A stretch of DNA of 64,000 bases from Streptomyces sp. NBC_00569 (GTDB lineage Bacteria; Actinomycetota; Actinomycetes; Streptomycetales; Streptomycetaceae), in the NCBI RefSeq assembly GCF_036345255.1, contig NZ_CP107783.1:8983001-9047000 (forward strand), written 5' to 3'. A program made the translations under genes and the position numbers. This document shows positions 51,245 to 63,082 of the stretch, in pieces (the first letter of the stretch is position 1; every line of letters begins with the position of its first letter). Under the pieces are notes generated by a model. That model made no database searches. It saw only the letters and a list, made by a program, of their open reading frames with translations, and was not told the origin of the DNA.

Positions 51245-52135
51245 TCAGCAGCTCAAGTTGTCGCCCGGTGTGGTGCCCAGGATCTGGACGAACGCCTTGT
51301 ACCGGTCGATGCGGCTCTGGACCTGGCCGGGATTGCCGCCGTTGCACTCCAGGCTGCCGTTGATGGAGCGGATCGTCTCGCCGAAGCCGGCGCCGTTCAC
51401 CATGGCGTTGTGCGGCGTCATGGTGCCGGGGCCGCTCTGCGTGTTCCAGTACCAAAGGCCCGTCTTCCAGGCCACGGCCGCGTCCTGCTCCACGAGGTAC
51501 GGGTTGTGGAGGAGGTCGATGCCGAGTGCGTCGCCCGCGGCCTTGTAGTTGAAGTTCCAGCTGAGCTGGATCGGGCCGCGGCCGTAGTACGCGGCGGTGC
51601 CGGCCGGGCAGCCGTAGGACTGGCTGCTGTCGCAGTAGTGGGGGTAGTTGGCGGTGTTCTGCTCGACGATGTACACGAGGCCGCCGGTCTCATGGCTGAC
51701 ATTGGCCAGGAACGCTGCGGCCTCCTGGCGCTTGACCGTGTCGCTGCCGGTGTTGGCGAAGCCGGGGTAGGCGCTGAGCGCGGCGGTCAGTCCGCTGTAG
51801 GTGTAGAACGGATTCCGGTTCGGGAACATCTGGTTGAACTGGGCCTCGCTGACGACGAAGCCGGACGGCGCGGGGTCACCCGGGTCCGTCTCGCCACCGC
51901 CGCAGGCGCCCTGGTCCGCCCAGACGTCGGAGGTGCCCGGGGTCTCGTTCTGGGTCCACCACTTGGCGTTCCAGTTGTGCCCGTTGTAGGAGGCCGACCC
52001 GCCGCCCGTGTAGACGGACGAGGAGTTCCAGGGTGCGGCGCACTCGGCCGCCGATGCCGTGGTGGCCGGGCCGATGACGACCACGGCGCCGACCGCGGCC
52101 AGGGTGGCGACAAGACTCGTGACGCGTTTGATCAT
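51245..52135 (-). CDS. secreted GH19 chitinase with N-terminal chitin-binding module
   Basis: A 296-residue secreted chitinase. Signal peptide (residues 1-29, cleavage near ASAAEC), then a CBM5/12-type chitin-binding domain (WNSSSVYTGGGSASYNGHNW, CGGG linker), then the GH19 catalytic domain: FLANVSHETGG contains the catalytic acid glutamate, and YYGRGPIQLSWNFNY is the family motif. It hydrolyses chitin from fungal walls or arthropods and is typical of Streptomyces group IV chitinases. AAGGAG lies seven bases before the ATG. The upstream repeats place it under chitin and N-acetylglucosamine control. Confidence 0.95.
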   Translation of the reverse strand: MIKRVTSLVATLAAVGAVVVIGPATTASAAECAAPWNSSSVYTGGGSASYNGHNWNAKWWTQNETPGTSDVWADQGACGGGETDPGDPAPSGFVVSEAQFNQMFPNRNPFYTYSGLTAALSAYPGFANTGSDTVKRQEAAAFLANVSHETGGLVYIVEQNTANYPHYCDSSQSYGCPAGTAAYYGRGPIQLSWNFNYKAAGDALGIDLLHNPYLVEQDAAVAWKTGLWYWNTQSGPGTMTPHNAMVNGAGFGETIRSINGSLECNGGNPGQVQSRIDRYKAFVQILGTTPGDNLSC

Positions 52136-52211
52136 GCCAACGCTCCTTCGGCGCGGCGCGAGTTGGGGGGCCCGGCGCCGCCATGGGGGGTGCCGGCCAC
52201 TCAAGCGAACT

Positions 52212-52239
52212 TGGTCTGGACCTGTCAAGGTCTAGACCA
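52212..52239 (-). promoter_or_regulatory. chitinase promoter with paired 12-bp repeats (DasR-type)
   Basis: On the minus strand TGGTCTAGACCT (52228-52239) and AGGTCCAGACCA (52212-52223) flank TTGACA (52223-52228), a -35 box. TTGAGT is about 18 bases downstream. Paired 12-bp repeats over the -35 box are the known arrangement in Streptomyces chitinase promoters, and the sequence matches the DasR-site form. Confidence 0.8.
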
Positions 52240-52311
52240 AAAATGGTCCCTGGTGTGGAGAGGTTTCGGCCTAGGCTGCCGCGCGGCAGCGACCCGTACC
52301 GAAGGAGCAGG

Positions 52312-52893
52312 ATGTTCGCGATACCGCTGGGTGACGACGGAGTCGAGCTGCGGCCCCTGGAGCCGTGGAACGCCGAGGAGTTCCTCGCCCACATGGACCG
52401 GGGCCGCGAGCACATCGGCCGGTTCGTCGAACTCCCCGACCATGTGACGGACTTGGTGTCCGCCACGGCCTTCCTCCGGCGCTACGCGGACAAGACCGCC
52501 GCCGACGCCGGTCGTCTCTACGGCATCTGGGCCGACGGCACGCTCGTCGGCGGGGTGATGTTCCGGCTCTTCGACGCCGTGGCCGGGAACTGTGAGGTCG
52601 GCTGCTGGCTGGAGGCGACGACGGTCGGCCGGGGCATCGTCACGCGCGCGATCCGTGTCCTGCTCGACTGGGCCTTCGACGTGCGAGGCATACACCGAGT
52701 CGAATGGGTGGCGGGGGCCGGCAACACCGCGAGCCTCAACGTGGCCCGGCGCCTGGGCATGACCCGTGACGCGGTGCTGCGGGAGAGCTACCTGTACCGG
52801 GGTGTCCGGCACGACGAGGAGGTCTGGTCGGTCCTGGCCCCGGACTGGCACAAGCTCCGGGGCGCCTCCGCGAGGCGGTCCAGGTCCTCCTGA
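52312..52893 (+). CDS. RimJ/RimL-type GNAT N-acetyltransferase
   Basis: A 193-residue GNAT of the RimJ/RimL branch (LRPLEPWNAEEFLAHMDRG, VGCWLEATTVGRGIVTRAI as the acetyl-CoA loop, NTASLNVARRLGM as motif B). Such enzymes acetylate ribosomal or other protein N-termini or small amines. GAAGGAG stands immediately before the ATG. It is transcribed away from the chitinase and toward the kdp genes. Confidence 0.88.
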   Translation: MFAIPLGDDGVELRPLEPWNAEEFLAHMDRGREHIGRFVELPDHVTDLVSATAFLRRYADKTAADAGRLYGIWADGTLVGGVMFRLFDAVAGNCEVGCWLEATTVGRGIVTRAIRVLLDWAFDVRGIHRVEWVAGAGNTASLNVARRLGMTRDAVLRESYLYRGVRHDEEVWSVLAPDWHKLRGASARRSRSS

Positions 52894-52948
52894 TCTGCGG
52901 GAACGCGGGCACGCCAGGGTGGTCCACGTCACCTTGGCGTGAAGAGGC

Positions 52949-52998
52949 GTATGGGATGCGTCAAGGCCGCGCACCCCGCCGTATGGGAGGTGTCAAGG
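52949..52998 (+). repeat. paired 18-bp direct repeats upstream of the kdp genes
   Basis: GTATGGGATGCGTCAAGG (52949-52966) and GTATGGGAGGTGTCAAGG (52981-52998) differ at two positions and lie 32 bases apart, about three helical turns. They stand 75-125 bases upstream of the first kdp start codon, where a response-regulator dimer such as KdpE could bind. Confidence 0.65.
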
Positions 52999-53073
52999 GC
53001 GGGCGCTTCCGGTCCTGAACGGGGGTTTCCTCTAAGAGTCCGTTCAATTCCGAACCCCATTCAGGAGCTCACG

Positions 53074-53157
53074 ATGGCCGACGTGGCCTTCGTCGTCACC
53101 ACGATCGCGGTGTTCGCGCTGGTGGCTCTCGTCGCCAAGGGGGTGACGAAGCTGTGA
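53074..53157 (+). CDS. 27-residue membrane peptide preceding kdpF
   Basis: An ATG with AGGAG about seven bases upstream opens 27 codons encoding a single hydrophobic helix ([19 protein letters not shown]), short and uncharged in its core. Its TGA overlaps the GTG of kdpF (GTGA), so the two are translationally coupled. Size and character are like KdpF, suggesting an extra single-helix subunit or regulatory peptide of the Kdp complex. Confidence 0.72.
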   Translation: MADVAFVVTTIAVFALVALVAKGVTKL

Positions 53158-53243
53158 CCGCCGAAAACATCGTCGGCCTGATCGTGGCCGTCGCCCTCCT
53201 TGGCTATCTGCTCCTCGCCCTCATCTACCCGGAGAGGTTCTGA
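53154..53243 (+). CDS. kdpF: K+-transporting ATPase subunit F
   Basis: A 29-residue single-helix peptide ending [11 protein letters not shown], the signature of KdpF, which stabilises the KdpABC complex in the membrane. GTG start overlapping the stop of the preceding small gene. It lies eight bases before kdpA. Confidence 0.88.
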   Translation: MTAENIVGLIVAVALLGYLLLALIYPERF

Positions 53244-53251
53244 GCACCGAT

Positions 53252-54916
53252 ATGAGCCCCGTACTCGCTGGTGTGCTCCAGCTCCTCGCCCTGATAGCGG
53301 CGCTCGCCCTGGCCTACCGCCCCCTGGGCGACTACATGGCCCGGGTCTACTCCTCCGACAAGCACCTGCGCGTCGAGAAGTGGATCTACAAGGGCATCGG
53401 TGCCAACCCGGACACGGAGATGCGCTGGCCCGCCTATCTGCGCGGCGTGCTGGCCTTCTCCGCGGTCAGCGTCCTCTTCCTGTACCTGTTGCAGCGTCTC
53501 CAGGGCAGCCTGCCGGGCTCGCTGGGCTTCACGTCGATCGATCCGGACCAGGCGTTCAACACGGCCGCGTCGTTCGTCGCGAACACCAACTGGCAGTCGT
53601 ACTACGGCGAGCAGGCCATGGGCCACGTCGTCCAGACGGCCGGCCTGGCGGTACAGAACTTCGTCTCCGCGGCCGTCGGCATCGCCGTCGCGGTGGCGCT
53701 GGTGCGCGGCTTCGCGCGCTCCCGCACGGGTGAGCTCGGCAACTTCTGGTCGGACCTGGTGCGCGGCACGATCCGCGTCCTGATCCCGATCTCCGTGGTC
53801 GGCGCGATCGTCCTCGTGGCGTGCGGCGCGATCCAGAACTTCTCCGGGATCCATTCCGTGGGTCAGTTCATGGGCGGCTCGCAGCAGTGGAACGGCGGCG
53901 CGGTCGCCTCGCAGGAGGCCATCAAGGAGCTGGGCACCAACGGCGGCGGCTACTTCAACGCCAACAGCGCCCACCCCTTCGAGAACCCCAACGGGTTCAC
54001 GAACCTCTTCGAGATCTTCCTGATCCTCGTCATCCCGTTCGCTCTCACGCGCACCTTCGGCCGCATGGTCGGTTCCCTGAAGCAGGGCTACGCGATCCTC
54101 GCCACGATGGCGACGATCTGGATCGGGTTCACGGCTTTGATGATGTGGACGGAGTTCCACCACGGCGGCCCGGCGTTCGATATCGCGGGCGGCGCGATGG
54201 AGGGCAAGGAGAACCGCTTCGGGGTCGGCGGTTCGTCGATCTTCGCGGTGGCCACCACCCTCACCTCGACCGGGGCGGTGGATTCGTTCCACTCCTCGTT
54301 CACGGGGTTCGGCGGCGGCATCACGATGCTGGGCATGCAGCTGGGTGAGATCGCTCCGGGTGGCACCGGTTCGGGGCTTTACGGCATGCTGATCATGGCG
54401 ATCATCGCGGTGTTCATCGCGGGTCTGATGGTCGGCCGTACGCCCGAGTACCTGGGCAAGAAGATCGGTACCCGCGAGATCAAGTTCGCGGCCTGCTACA
54501 TCCTCATCACCCCGGCGCTCGTGCTCGTCTTCACGGCGATCTCGATGGCGCTGCCGACCCCGCCGAACTCGATGCTCAACTCCGGTGCGCACGGGTTCTC
54601 CGAGATCTTGTACGCGTTCACGTCGGGTGCGAACAACAACGGTTCGGCGTTCGCCGGTCTGAGCGCGGACACGCAGTGGTTCAACACCACGATCGGGCTC
54701 GCGATGCTGCTGGGCCGCTTCCTGCCGATGGTGTTCGTCCTCGCCCTCGCAGGCTCGCTCGCCGAGCAGCAGCCCATCCCTGCCACGGCCGGCACCCTGC
54801 GCACCGAGAAGCCGCTGTTCACCGGGCTGCTTGTCGGCACGATTCTGATCATCACCGGCCTGACGTACTTCCCCGCTCTGGCCCTCGGCCCGCTCGCGGA
54901 AGGTCTGGCGTCATGA
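53252..54916 (+). CDS. kdpA: K+-transporting ATPase subunit A
   Basis: A 554-residue membrane subunit with about ten helices, the channel-like part of the high-affinity potassium pump. The selectivity-filter-type [19 protein letters not shown] (near residue 229) and the related glycine loops are intact. The stop overlaps the kdpB start (ATGA). Confidence 0.95.
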   Translation: MSPVLAGVLQLLALIAALALAYRPLGDYMARVYSSDKHLRVEKWIYKGIGANPDTEMRWPAYLRGVLAFSAVSVLFLYLLQRLQGSLPGSLGFTSIDPDQAFNTAASFVANTNWQSYYGEQAMGHVVQTAGLAVQNFVSAAVGIAVAVALVRGFARSRTGELGNFWSDLVRGTIRVLIPISVVGAIVLVACGAIQNFSGIHSVGQFMGGSQQWNGGAVASQEAIKELGTNGGGYFNANSAHPFENPNGFTNLFEIFLILVIPFALTRTFGRMVGSLKQGYAILATMATIWIGFTALMMWTEFHHGGPAFDIAGGAMEGKENRFGVGGSSIFAVATTLTSTGAVDSFHSSFTGFGGGITMLGMQLGEIAPGGTGSGLYGMLIMAIIAVFIAGLMVGRTPEYLGKKIGTREIKFAACYILITPALVLVFTAISMALPTPPNSMLNSGAHGFSEILYAFTSGANNNGSAFAGLSADTQWFNTTIGLAMLLGRFLPMVFVLALAGSLAEQQPIPATAGTLRTEKPLFTGLLVGTILIITGLTYFPALALGPLAEGLAS

Positions 54917-57057
54917 CCACCGGAACCAGCAAGCACGACTCGAAGAGGTCACAGGACGCCATGTCCACAGCCACTCCCACGCGGGCGCCGCACAGCGACG
55001 TGCCCTCCGGGCACACACAGGAAGGCCGGGTCGGCGGCGGGCTGTTCGACCCGAAGCAGCTCCTGAGGTCGCTGCCGGACGCCTGCCGCAAGCTCGATCC
55101 GCGCGTCATGGTCAAGTCGCCCGTGATGTTCGTGGTGCTCGTCGGCTCGGTCCTGACGACCGTGTTCTCCTTCAAGGACCCGTCCGACTGGTTCGGCTGG
55201 ACGATCAGCGCCTGGCTGTGGCTCACCGTGATCTTCGCGAACCTGGCGGAGGCGGTGGCCGAGGGCCGCGGCAAGGCGCAGGCGGACACGTTGCGCAAGG
55301 CCAAGACCGACACCGTCGCCCGGCGTCTGGCCGGTTCCACGGAGGAGCAGGTGCCGGGCACCGAGCTGCGCATCGGCGACCTCGTCGTCTGCGAGGCGGG
55401 CGACATCATCCCCGGCGACGGTGACGTCGTCGAAGGCGTCGCCTCCGTGGACGAGTCGGCCATCACCGGTGAATCGGCCCCCGTCATCCGGGAGTCGGGC
55501 GGTGACCGCAGCGCGGTCACGGGCGGCACGAAGGTCCTCTCCGACCGCATCGTCATCAAGATCACGACGAAGCCCGGCGAGACGTTCATCGACCGGATGA
55601 TCGCCCTGGTCGAGGGCGCGGCCCGCCAGAAGACGCCCAACGAGATCGCGTTGAACATCCTTCTCGCGTCCCTCACCATCGTGTTCCTGCTCGCCGTGGT
55701 GACCCTGCCGCCGTTCGCGGACTACGCGGGCAAGCACCTCACCATGGTCGTCCTGGTGGCCCTCCTCGTCTGCCTCATCCCGACGACGATCGGCGCACTG
55801 CTCTCGGCGATCGGCATCGCGGGCATGGACCGCCTGGTCCAGCGCAACGTCCTCGCCATGTCCGGCCGGGCGGTCGAGGCCGCGGGCGACGTGTCGACCC
55901 TGCTCCTCGACAAGACCGGCACCATCACGCTCGGCAACCGGCAGGCCGCCGAGTTCGTGCCCGTCAGGGGCGTCACCGCGGCCGCACTCGCCGACGCCGC
56001 GCAGTTGTCCTCGCTGGCCGACGAGACCCCCGAGGGCCGTTCCATCGTGGTTCTCGCGAAGGAGAAGTACGGGCTGCGTGAACGCCACCAGGGCGAGCTG
56101 GCCGGCGCCGAATGGATCGCCTTCACCGCCCAGACCCGCATGTCGGGAGTGGACGTCGACGGGCGCAAGACCCGTAAGGGCGCGGCCGGTTCGGTCATCG
56201 CCTGGGTGAAGGAGCGCGGCGGCCAGGTCGCCCCGGACGCCGACACCCTCACCGACTCCATCTCGGAGGCGGGTGGCACGCCGCTGCTCGTGGCGGTCGA
56301 GGACGTCGACGGCGCGCGGGTGCTCGGTGTCATCCACCTCAAGGACGTCGTCAAGGACGGCATGCGGGAGCGGTTCGCCGAGCTGCGCCGCATGGGCATC
56401 AAGACCGTCATGATCACCGGCGACAACCCGCTGACGGCGAAGGCGATCGCCGAGGAGGCGGGCGTCGACGACTTCCTCGCGGAGGCGACTCCCGAGGACA
56501 AGATGGCTCTCATCAAGCGGGAGCAGGCGGGCGGAAAGCTGGTCGCGATGACCGGCGACGGCACGAACGACGCCCCCGCGCTCGCGCAGGCTGATGTCGG
56601 CGTGGCCATGAACACGGGTACGTCGGCCGCGAAGGAGGCCGGCAACATGGTCGACCTCGACTCCAACCCGACCAAGCTCATCGAGATCGTCGAGATCGGC
56701 AAGCAACTCCTCATCACCCGGGGCGCGTTGACGACGTTCTCCATCGCCAACGACGTCGCGAAGTACTTCGCGATCATCCCGGCGCTGTTCGCGGCGGTCT
56801 ACCCGGGCCTGGACAAGCTCAACATCATGCAGTTGTCCTCGCCCGACTCCGCGATCCTGTCCGCGGTCGTCTTCAACGCGCTCATCATCATCGCGCTCGT
56901 ACCCCTCGCCCTGAAGGGCGTCCGGTACCGGCCGATGAGCGCGGACCGGATGCTGCGACGCAACCTCGGGATCTACGGCCTCGGCGGTCTGATCGCGCCG
57001 TTCATCGGCATCAAGCTCATCGACCTCCTCATCTCACTCATCCCCGGGATCGGCTGA
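54913..57057 (+). CDS. kdpB: K+-transporting P-type ATPase subunit B
   Basis: A 714-residue P-type ATPase that supplies energy to KdpA. The phosphorylated aspartate is D333 in [18 protein letters not shown] and [12 protein letters not shown] are intact. The start is ATG 54913, overlapping the kdpA stop, with an N-terminal extension of about 50 residues that is unusual in length and rich in Thr, Ser and His. Expected to be active at low external potassium. Confidence 0.95.
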   Translation: MTTGTSKHDSKRSQDAMSTATPTRAPHSDVPSGHTQEGRVGGGLFDPKQLLRSLPDACRKLDPRVMVKSPVMFVVLVGSVLTTVFSFKDPSDWFGWTISAWLWLTVIFANLAEAVAEGRGKAQADTLRKAKTDTVARRLAGSTEEQVPGTELRIGDLVVCEAGDIIPGDGDVVEGVASVDESAITGESAPVIRESGGDRSAVTGGTKVLSDRIVIKITTKPGETFIDRMIALVEGAARQKTPNEIALNILLASLTIVFLLAVVTLPPFADYAGKHLTMVVLVALLVCLIPTTIGALLSAIGIAGMDRLVQRNVLAMSGRAVEAAGDVSTLLLDKTGTITLGNRQAAEFVPVRGVTAAALADAAQLSSLADETPEGRSIVVLAKEKYGLRERHQGELAGAEWIAFTAQTRMSGVDVDGRKTRKGAAGSVIAWVKERGGQVAPDADTLTDSISEAGGTPLLVAVEDVDGARVLGVIHLKDVVKDGMRERFAELRRMGIKTVMITGDNPLTAKAIAEEAGVDDFLAEATPEDKMALIKREQAGGKLVAMTGDGTNDAPALAQADVGVAMNTGTSAAKEAGNMVDLDSNPTKLIEIVEIGKQLLITRGALTTFSIANDVAKYFAIIPALFAAVYPGLDKLNIMQLSSPDSAILSAVVFNALIIIALVPLALKGVRYRPMSADRMLRRNLGIYGLGGLIAPFIGIKLIDLLISLIPGIG

Positions 57058-57063
57058 TCGGCT

Positions 57064-57732
57064 ATGAACAACTCGGTTAAGAACACCGCCCGGTTGCTCG
57101 GGGCCGGGCTGCGTGCCCTCCTCGTGCTGACACTGGTCTGCGGGGTCATCTACCCGCTCGCTGTCACGGGGGTCGCCCAGGCCCTCTTCCACAACAAGGC
57201 CAACGGCTCCGAGATCAAGTCCGAGGGCAAGGTCGTCGGCTCGTCTCTCATCGGCCAGCGCTACGACCTGCCGCTCAAGAAGGGTCAGGAGACCGCGGAA
57301 CCCGACCTCAAATGGTTCCAGCCGCGCCCCTCCAACGGCCTGGGCACCAACAGCGTCAACACCCAGTACAAGCTGATCCTGTCCGGAGCCACCAACCTGT
57401 CCGGCGACAACAAGGACCTCATCGACCAGGTCGAGGCCGCACAGAAGGCCGTCATCAAGGACAACTCCACGGCCACCTACAAGGTGAGGAAGGCGGACGT
57501 ACCCGCCGACGCGGTCACCTCCTCCGGCTCCGGCCTCGACCCGGACATCTCCCCGGCGTACGCGGACCTCCAGGTCCACCGTGTCGCGGAGCGGAACGGA
57601 CTGTCCGTCAGCCAGGTGGACAAGCTCGTCAGGGACCACACCAGCAGCCGCATCCTCGGCTTCGTGGGCGAGCCCCGTGTCAACGTCCTCGAACTCAACA
57701 TCGCGCTCAAGGAATTGGCCGCGAAGAACTGA
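57064..57732 (+). CDS. kdpC: K+-transporting ATPase subunit C
   Basis: A 222-residue subunit with one N-terminal membrane helix (VCGVIYPLAVTGVAQALF) and an extracellular domain containing SGLDPDISPAYADLQ and RVAERNGLS. It stabilises the KdpB ATPase and raises its affinity. It follows kdpB by six bases. A strong hairpin follows. No kdpDE genes are seen within the window. Confidence 0.94.
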   Translation: MNNSVKNTARLLGAGLRALLVLTLVCGVIYPLAVTGVAQALFHNKANGSEIKSEGKVVGSSLIGQRYDLPLKKGQETAEPDLKWFQPRPSNGLGTNSVNTQYKLILSGATNLSGDNKDLIDQVEAAQKAVIKDNSTATYKVRKADVPADAVTSSGSGLDPDISPAYADLQVHRVAERNGLSVSQVDKLVRDHTSSRILGFVGEPRVNVLELNIALKELAAKN

Positions 57733-57750
57733 TCGCGAACCGGACAGGAC

Positions 57751-57794
57751 GGAAGCCGGCGGCTCGGGAAACCTTCCCGGTGCCGCCGGCTTCC
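57751..57794. terminator. strong bidirectional terminator after kdpC
   Basis: A 13-base arm GGAAGCCGGCGGC (57751-57763) pairs with GCCGCCGGCTTCC (57782-57794), with an inner CGGGAA/TTCCCG stem, between kdpC and a small convergent gene. Confidence 0.8.
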
Positions 57795-57801
57795 TGATGC
57801 G

Positions 57802-58002
57802 CTAGAGCGAGCCCGGCCCGCCGCTGTTGAGCGCGGGCGAGTGCGTCTGCTGCGTCGGCATGGCGCGCGGCAGCGGCGCCGGCATCACCCGTTCCAGATC
57901 CCGCAGGGTCTGTTCGGCTGCGGCACGGACCTGGGCGGGGATGTCGCCTCGTTCCTGGATGAGCCGACTGTAGATCGGAGCTTCGTGCTGTGCGGCCCAC
58001 AC
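57802..58002 (-). CDS. small uncharacterised protein
   Basis: A GTG with AGAGGGAAG nine bases upstream opens 66 codons. The translation begins with charged helical sequence ([20 protein letters not shown], then [14 protein letters not shown]) and ends in a Pro/Gln/Ser-rich tail. Composition and ribosome site look genuine, but I do not recognise the family. It converges on kdpC with a terminator between. Confidence 0.55.
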   Translation of the reverse strand: MWAAQHEAPIYSRLIQERGDIPAQVRAAAEQTLRDLERVMPAPLPRAMPTQQTHSPALNSGGPGSL

Positions 58003-58206
58003 GTCGAGACTTCCCTCTTTCTTTGGCTGGCGACGCCCCCGGCACCGGAGGAATCAGCCAACGAGTCTACCGGTGACCTTTCCGGCGTAGGCAAAGTGTC
58101 CATATCGGGGGACGCGCGGCCCCAGAAGAGGGTATGGATCGTCGGGAGGCTTCCGGGCGCCGGCTTCGATGCGGCCCGGGCGAAGAACGCGACGTGGAGG
58201 TTGAGA

Positions 58207-59172
58207 GTGCGCTACCGCGAGCTGGGCCGCAGCGGGATGTCCGTGTCCGAGATCGGCTACGGCGCCTGGGGCATCGGCGCGTCCGGGTGGGTGGGCGCCA
58301 CCGAGGACGAGTCCGTACGCGCCCTGCACCGGGCCGTCGACCTCGGGGTGAACTTCATCGACACCGCCCGCGGCTACGGCGAGAGCGAGCGGATCGTGGG
58401 CCGGGTCGTGCGCGAACGGGCAGGCGACGATGTGCTGGTGGCGACCAAGGTGCCGCCGATGAACAGGATCTGGCCCGCGCCCGACGGCATCGACCCCGCC
58501 GAGGCGTTCCCCGGCGCCCACATACGCGAGAGCGTGGAGACCAGTCTGCGGGTCAGTGGCCTCGACCACTTCGACGTGGTGCAGTTCCACGTCTGGAGCG
58601 ACGAGTGGGTGGGCCGGGGCGACTGGCTGCAGACGGTCGAAGAGCTGAAGAAGGAGGGGAAGATCCGCCTCTTCGGCGTTTCCGTCAACGATCACCAGCC
58701 GGACAACGCACTCGCCCTCGTACGCAGCGGCGCCGTCGACACCGTGCAGGTCATCTACAACATCTTCGACCAGGCACCCGCCGACGCGTTGCTGCCCGCG
58801 TGCGAAGAACACGGCGTCGGTGTCATCGTCCGCGTGGCGCTGGACGAGGGCGGGCTCACGGGCCGGATCACCGCAGGAGCGACCTTCCCCGAAGGCGACT
58901 TCCGTGCCCGCTACTTCCGCGACGACCGGCCGGCGCAGGTGGAGCGGAAGGTCGCCGCCATCGTCGCCGACCTCGGCATCGCGCCCGACGAGATCGCCGA
59001 GAACGCGCTGCGCTTCGTGCTGAGTTCGCCCGCCGTCTCCACGGTCATCCCCGGCATGCGCTCCGTGCGCAACGTCGAGCGCAACACGGCGCTGAGCGAC
59101 GGACGGCCGCTGACCGCCGACCGACTCGCCGTGCTGGCGGGGCACCGCTGGCAGCGCAACTTCTACCTGTGA
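58207..59172 (+). CDS. aldo/keto reductase
   Basis: A 321-residue NADPH-dependent (beta/alpha)8 reductase. The catalytic tetrad is visible: aspartate and tyrosine in FIDTARGYG, lysine in VATKVPP and histidine in VQFHVW. The C-terminal part carries the cofactor-binding loop. The GTG at 58207 has GGAGG six bases upstream. The following FGE-like gene starts six bases after the stop, so both are in one operon. The substrate is unknown. Confidence 0.92.
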   Translation: MRYRELGRSGMSVSEIGYGAWGIGASGWVGATEDESVRALHRAVDLGVNFIDTARGYGESERIVGRVVRERAGDDVLVATKVPPMNRIWPAPDGIDPAEAFPGAHIRESVETSLRVSGLDHFDVVQFHVWSDEWVGRGDWLQTVEELKKEGKIRLFGVSVNDHQPDNALALVRSGAVDTVQVIYNIFDQAPADALLPACEEHGVGVIVRVALDEGGLTGRITAGATFPEGDFRARYFRDDRPAQVERKVAAIVADLGIAPDEIAENALRFVLSSPAVSTVIPGMRSVRNVERNTALSDGRPLTADRLAVLAGHRWQRNFYL

Positions 59173-59177
59173 TCCCT

Positions 59178-59885
59178 ATGGAGAGGCTTCACGAGGTGCA
59201 CCCCGCGACCGACGCCACCGTCGACACCATCGTCAACGGGATGGTGCGCGTCCCCAGTGGCACCGTCGATCTACGGGACGACCGGCGCGGCACGCGCTGG
59301 ACGACGGACATCGCCCCCTTCCTGCTCGGCCGCCACCCCGTCACGGCCGATCTCCTGCGCTCCGCCACCGGAGCCGACCCCGCTCCCGCCACGAGCGGTG
59401 ACTCGCCGGTGACGAACGTCAGTTGGCTCGACGCGATCGACATGTGCAACGCCATCTCGGCGCGTTCCGGTCTGAACCCGGTCTACACCCGCGACGCGGA
59501 CGGCGGCGAGGTGACATGCGACTGGAACGCCGACGGCTACCGCCTGCCGACGGAGGCCGAGTGGCAGTACGCGTGCAAGGCGGGAACCGAGGGGTACCGG
59601 TACGGGGCGATCGACGACATCGCCTGGTACGCGGACAACTCCGGGGGCGGAGTCCGCGACGTCGGCGGAAAGGCGCCCAACGCGTGGGGGTTGCACGACA
59701 TGCTCGGCAACGTCTGGGAGTGGTGCTGGGACCTTTACGACGAGGAGGTCTACGGCGCGTACCGCATCTTCCGCGGTGGTGGCTGGGCCGAGTCGGAGCG
59801 TGGCTGCGGGGCCTCCGTGCGTCGGCGCAGCCACCCGACGTTCGCCATCGACGACCTCGGGTTCCGGCTGGCCCGCACCGTGTGA
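59178..59885 (+). CDS. formylglycine-generating-enzyme (FGE/SUMF1-like) family protein
   Basis: A 235-residue protein of the FGE/EgtB/PvdO fold: YRLPTEAEWQYACKAG, WGLHDMLGNVWEWCWD and RIFRGGGWAESERGCGASVRRR are the family blocks, and RLPTEAEWE/GNVWEW are near canonical. In true FGE two cysteines follow RGGSW at +2 and +7 from the Trp; here +7 is Cys but +2 is Glu. The copper-binding pair is incomplete, so sulfatase activation is doubtful. The N-terminal 60 residues look divergent. It adjoins an aldo/keto reductase and no sulfatase gene. Confidence 0.85.
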   Translation: MERLHEVHPATDATVDTIVNGMVRVPSGTVDLRDDRRGTRWTTDIAPFLLGRHPVTADLLRSATGADPAPATSGDSPVTNVSWLDAIDMCNAISARSGLNPVYTRDADGGEVTCDWNADGYRLPTEAEWQYACKAGTEGYRYGAIDDIAWYADNSGGGVRDVGGKAPNAWGLHDMLGNVWEWCWDLYDEEVYGAYRIFRGGGWAESERGCGASVRRRSHPTFAIDDLGFRLARTV

Positions 59886-59894
59886 CGGCAGGGG

Positions 59895-59925
59895 GAAGCC
59901 CCCGCGCAGCACGCGCGGGGGCTTC
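59895..59925. terminator. bidirectional terminator between FGE-like and CsbD genes
   Basis: GAAGCCCCCGCGC (59895-59907) pairs perfectly with GCGCGGGGGCTTC (59913-59925) across five bases, between convergent genes. Confidence 0.8.
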
Positions 59926-59938
59926 TTCGAGGCTCGAG

Positions 59939-60130
59939 TCAGGAGCCGTCGCGACGGATGGAGTCCTGGACTCCTCGGGCGCGGTCGTGGGCTTCTCCCA
60001 TGGCCTTCTTGGCCTCGCCCTTCGCCTGGTCGGCGCGGCCCGAGGCCTCCTTGCGGCGATCGCCGGTGACCTTACCGGTCATCTCCTTGGCCTTGCCCTT
60101 GACCTTGTCCATGCCGCCCTTGTCAGCCAT
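59939..60130 (-). CDS. CsbD-family stress protein
   Basis: A 63-residue hydrophilic protein with the CsbD repeats (KVKGKAKEMTGKVTGD, GRADQAKGEAKKAMG). The family is induced by general stress, often under sigma-B-like control, and its function is unknown. AAAGGAG lies five bases before the ATG. Converges on the FGE-like gene. Confidence 0.9.
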   Translation of the reverse strand: MADKGGMDKVKGKAKEMTGKVTGDRRKEASGRADQAKGEAKKAMGEAHDRARGVQDSIRRDGS

Positions 60131-60558
60131 TACGACTCCTTTGTCTTGTACGGGTCTTGCTCGACCAACGTAGAACGGCGGCACCGAAGCCGCGCGCCGG
60201 ACGACTACGCTCCGTGAGGCTCACGGCAACTCGGCAGCTCAGGTGGTGTGCCGTCCGCATGGCGCAGGATCGCGCGGACGCTCACGCGTGACGGGGCCGG
60301 GCGAAGTGCGGTGCCGCGCAGGGCGATGGCCTGGGGGTGCGTCAGCTGCCGGCCCGTCCGGCCCGCCGGGCGACGGGCCGGCCGCGTGGCCAACGTTCCG
60401 TGTCGTAGCGGGCAGCGCCCTTTCGACGGTCGGTTCACCGGCGAGGGCGACGCCGAGCACGGCCGCGTCCGCCCGGGAGCCTCACCCCGTGACGAGCGGG
60501 TCGCATGCGCGCCACCGACGCGCGCCCGGCCCGGAGGGTGTCCGCCCTCGCCTCCCGA
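60131..60558. other. 428-base gap without a recognised gene
   Basis: The stretch contains the CsbD promoter region and the 3' side of the UvrA-like gene. Two minus-strand frames (60205-60438 and 60239-60460) have translations such as HPQAIALRGTALRPAPSRVSV that look mildly protein-like, but no start signals, family motif or hairpin is clear. It may hold a decayed gene. Confidence 0.4.
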
Positions 60559-62949
<2,391 letters not shown>

Positions 62950-63082
62950 CGTGTCTCCATCTCTTGCGCGGGACCGCCCTCGCGGGCCCCGTCGGCGTCG
63001 CCCGGCTCGATCTAACCAGGTCCGAGCGGTCCGCCTGATGCTGTTTCTCTTCTGCCCGGGACCCGGTCGGCCGGGCCGTCCG

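Noticed and set aside
54676..54912. Extension of kdpB upstream
   Set aside because: It lies inside kdpA in another frame; the ATGA overlap is the standard start.
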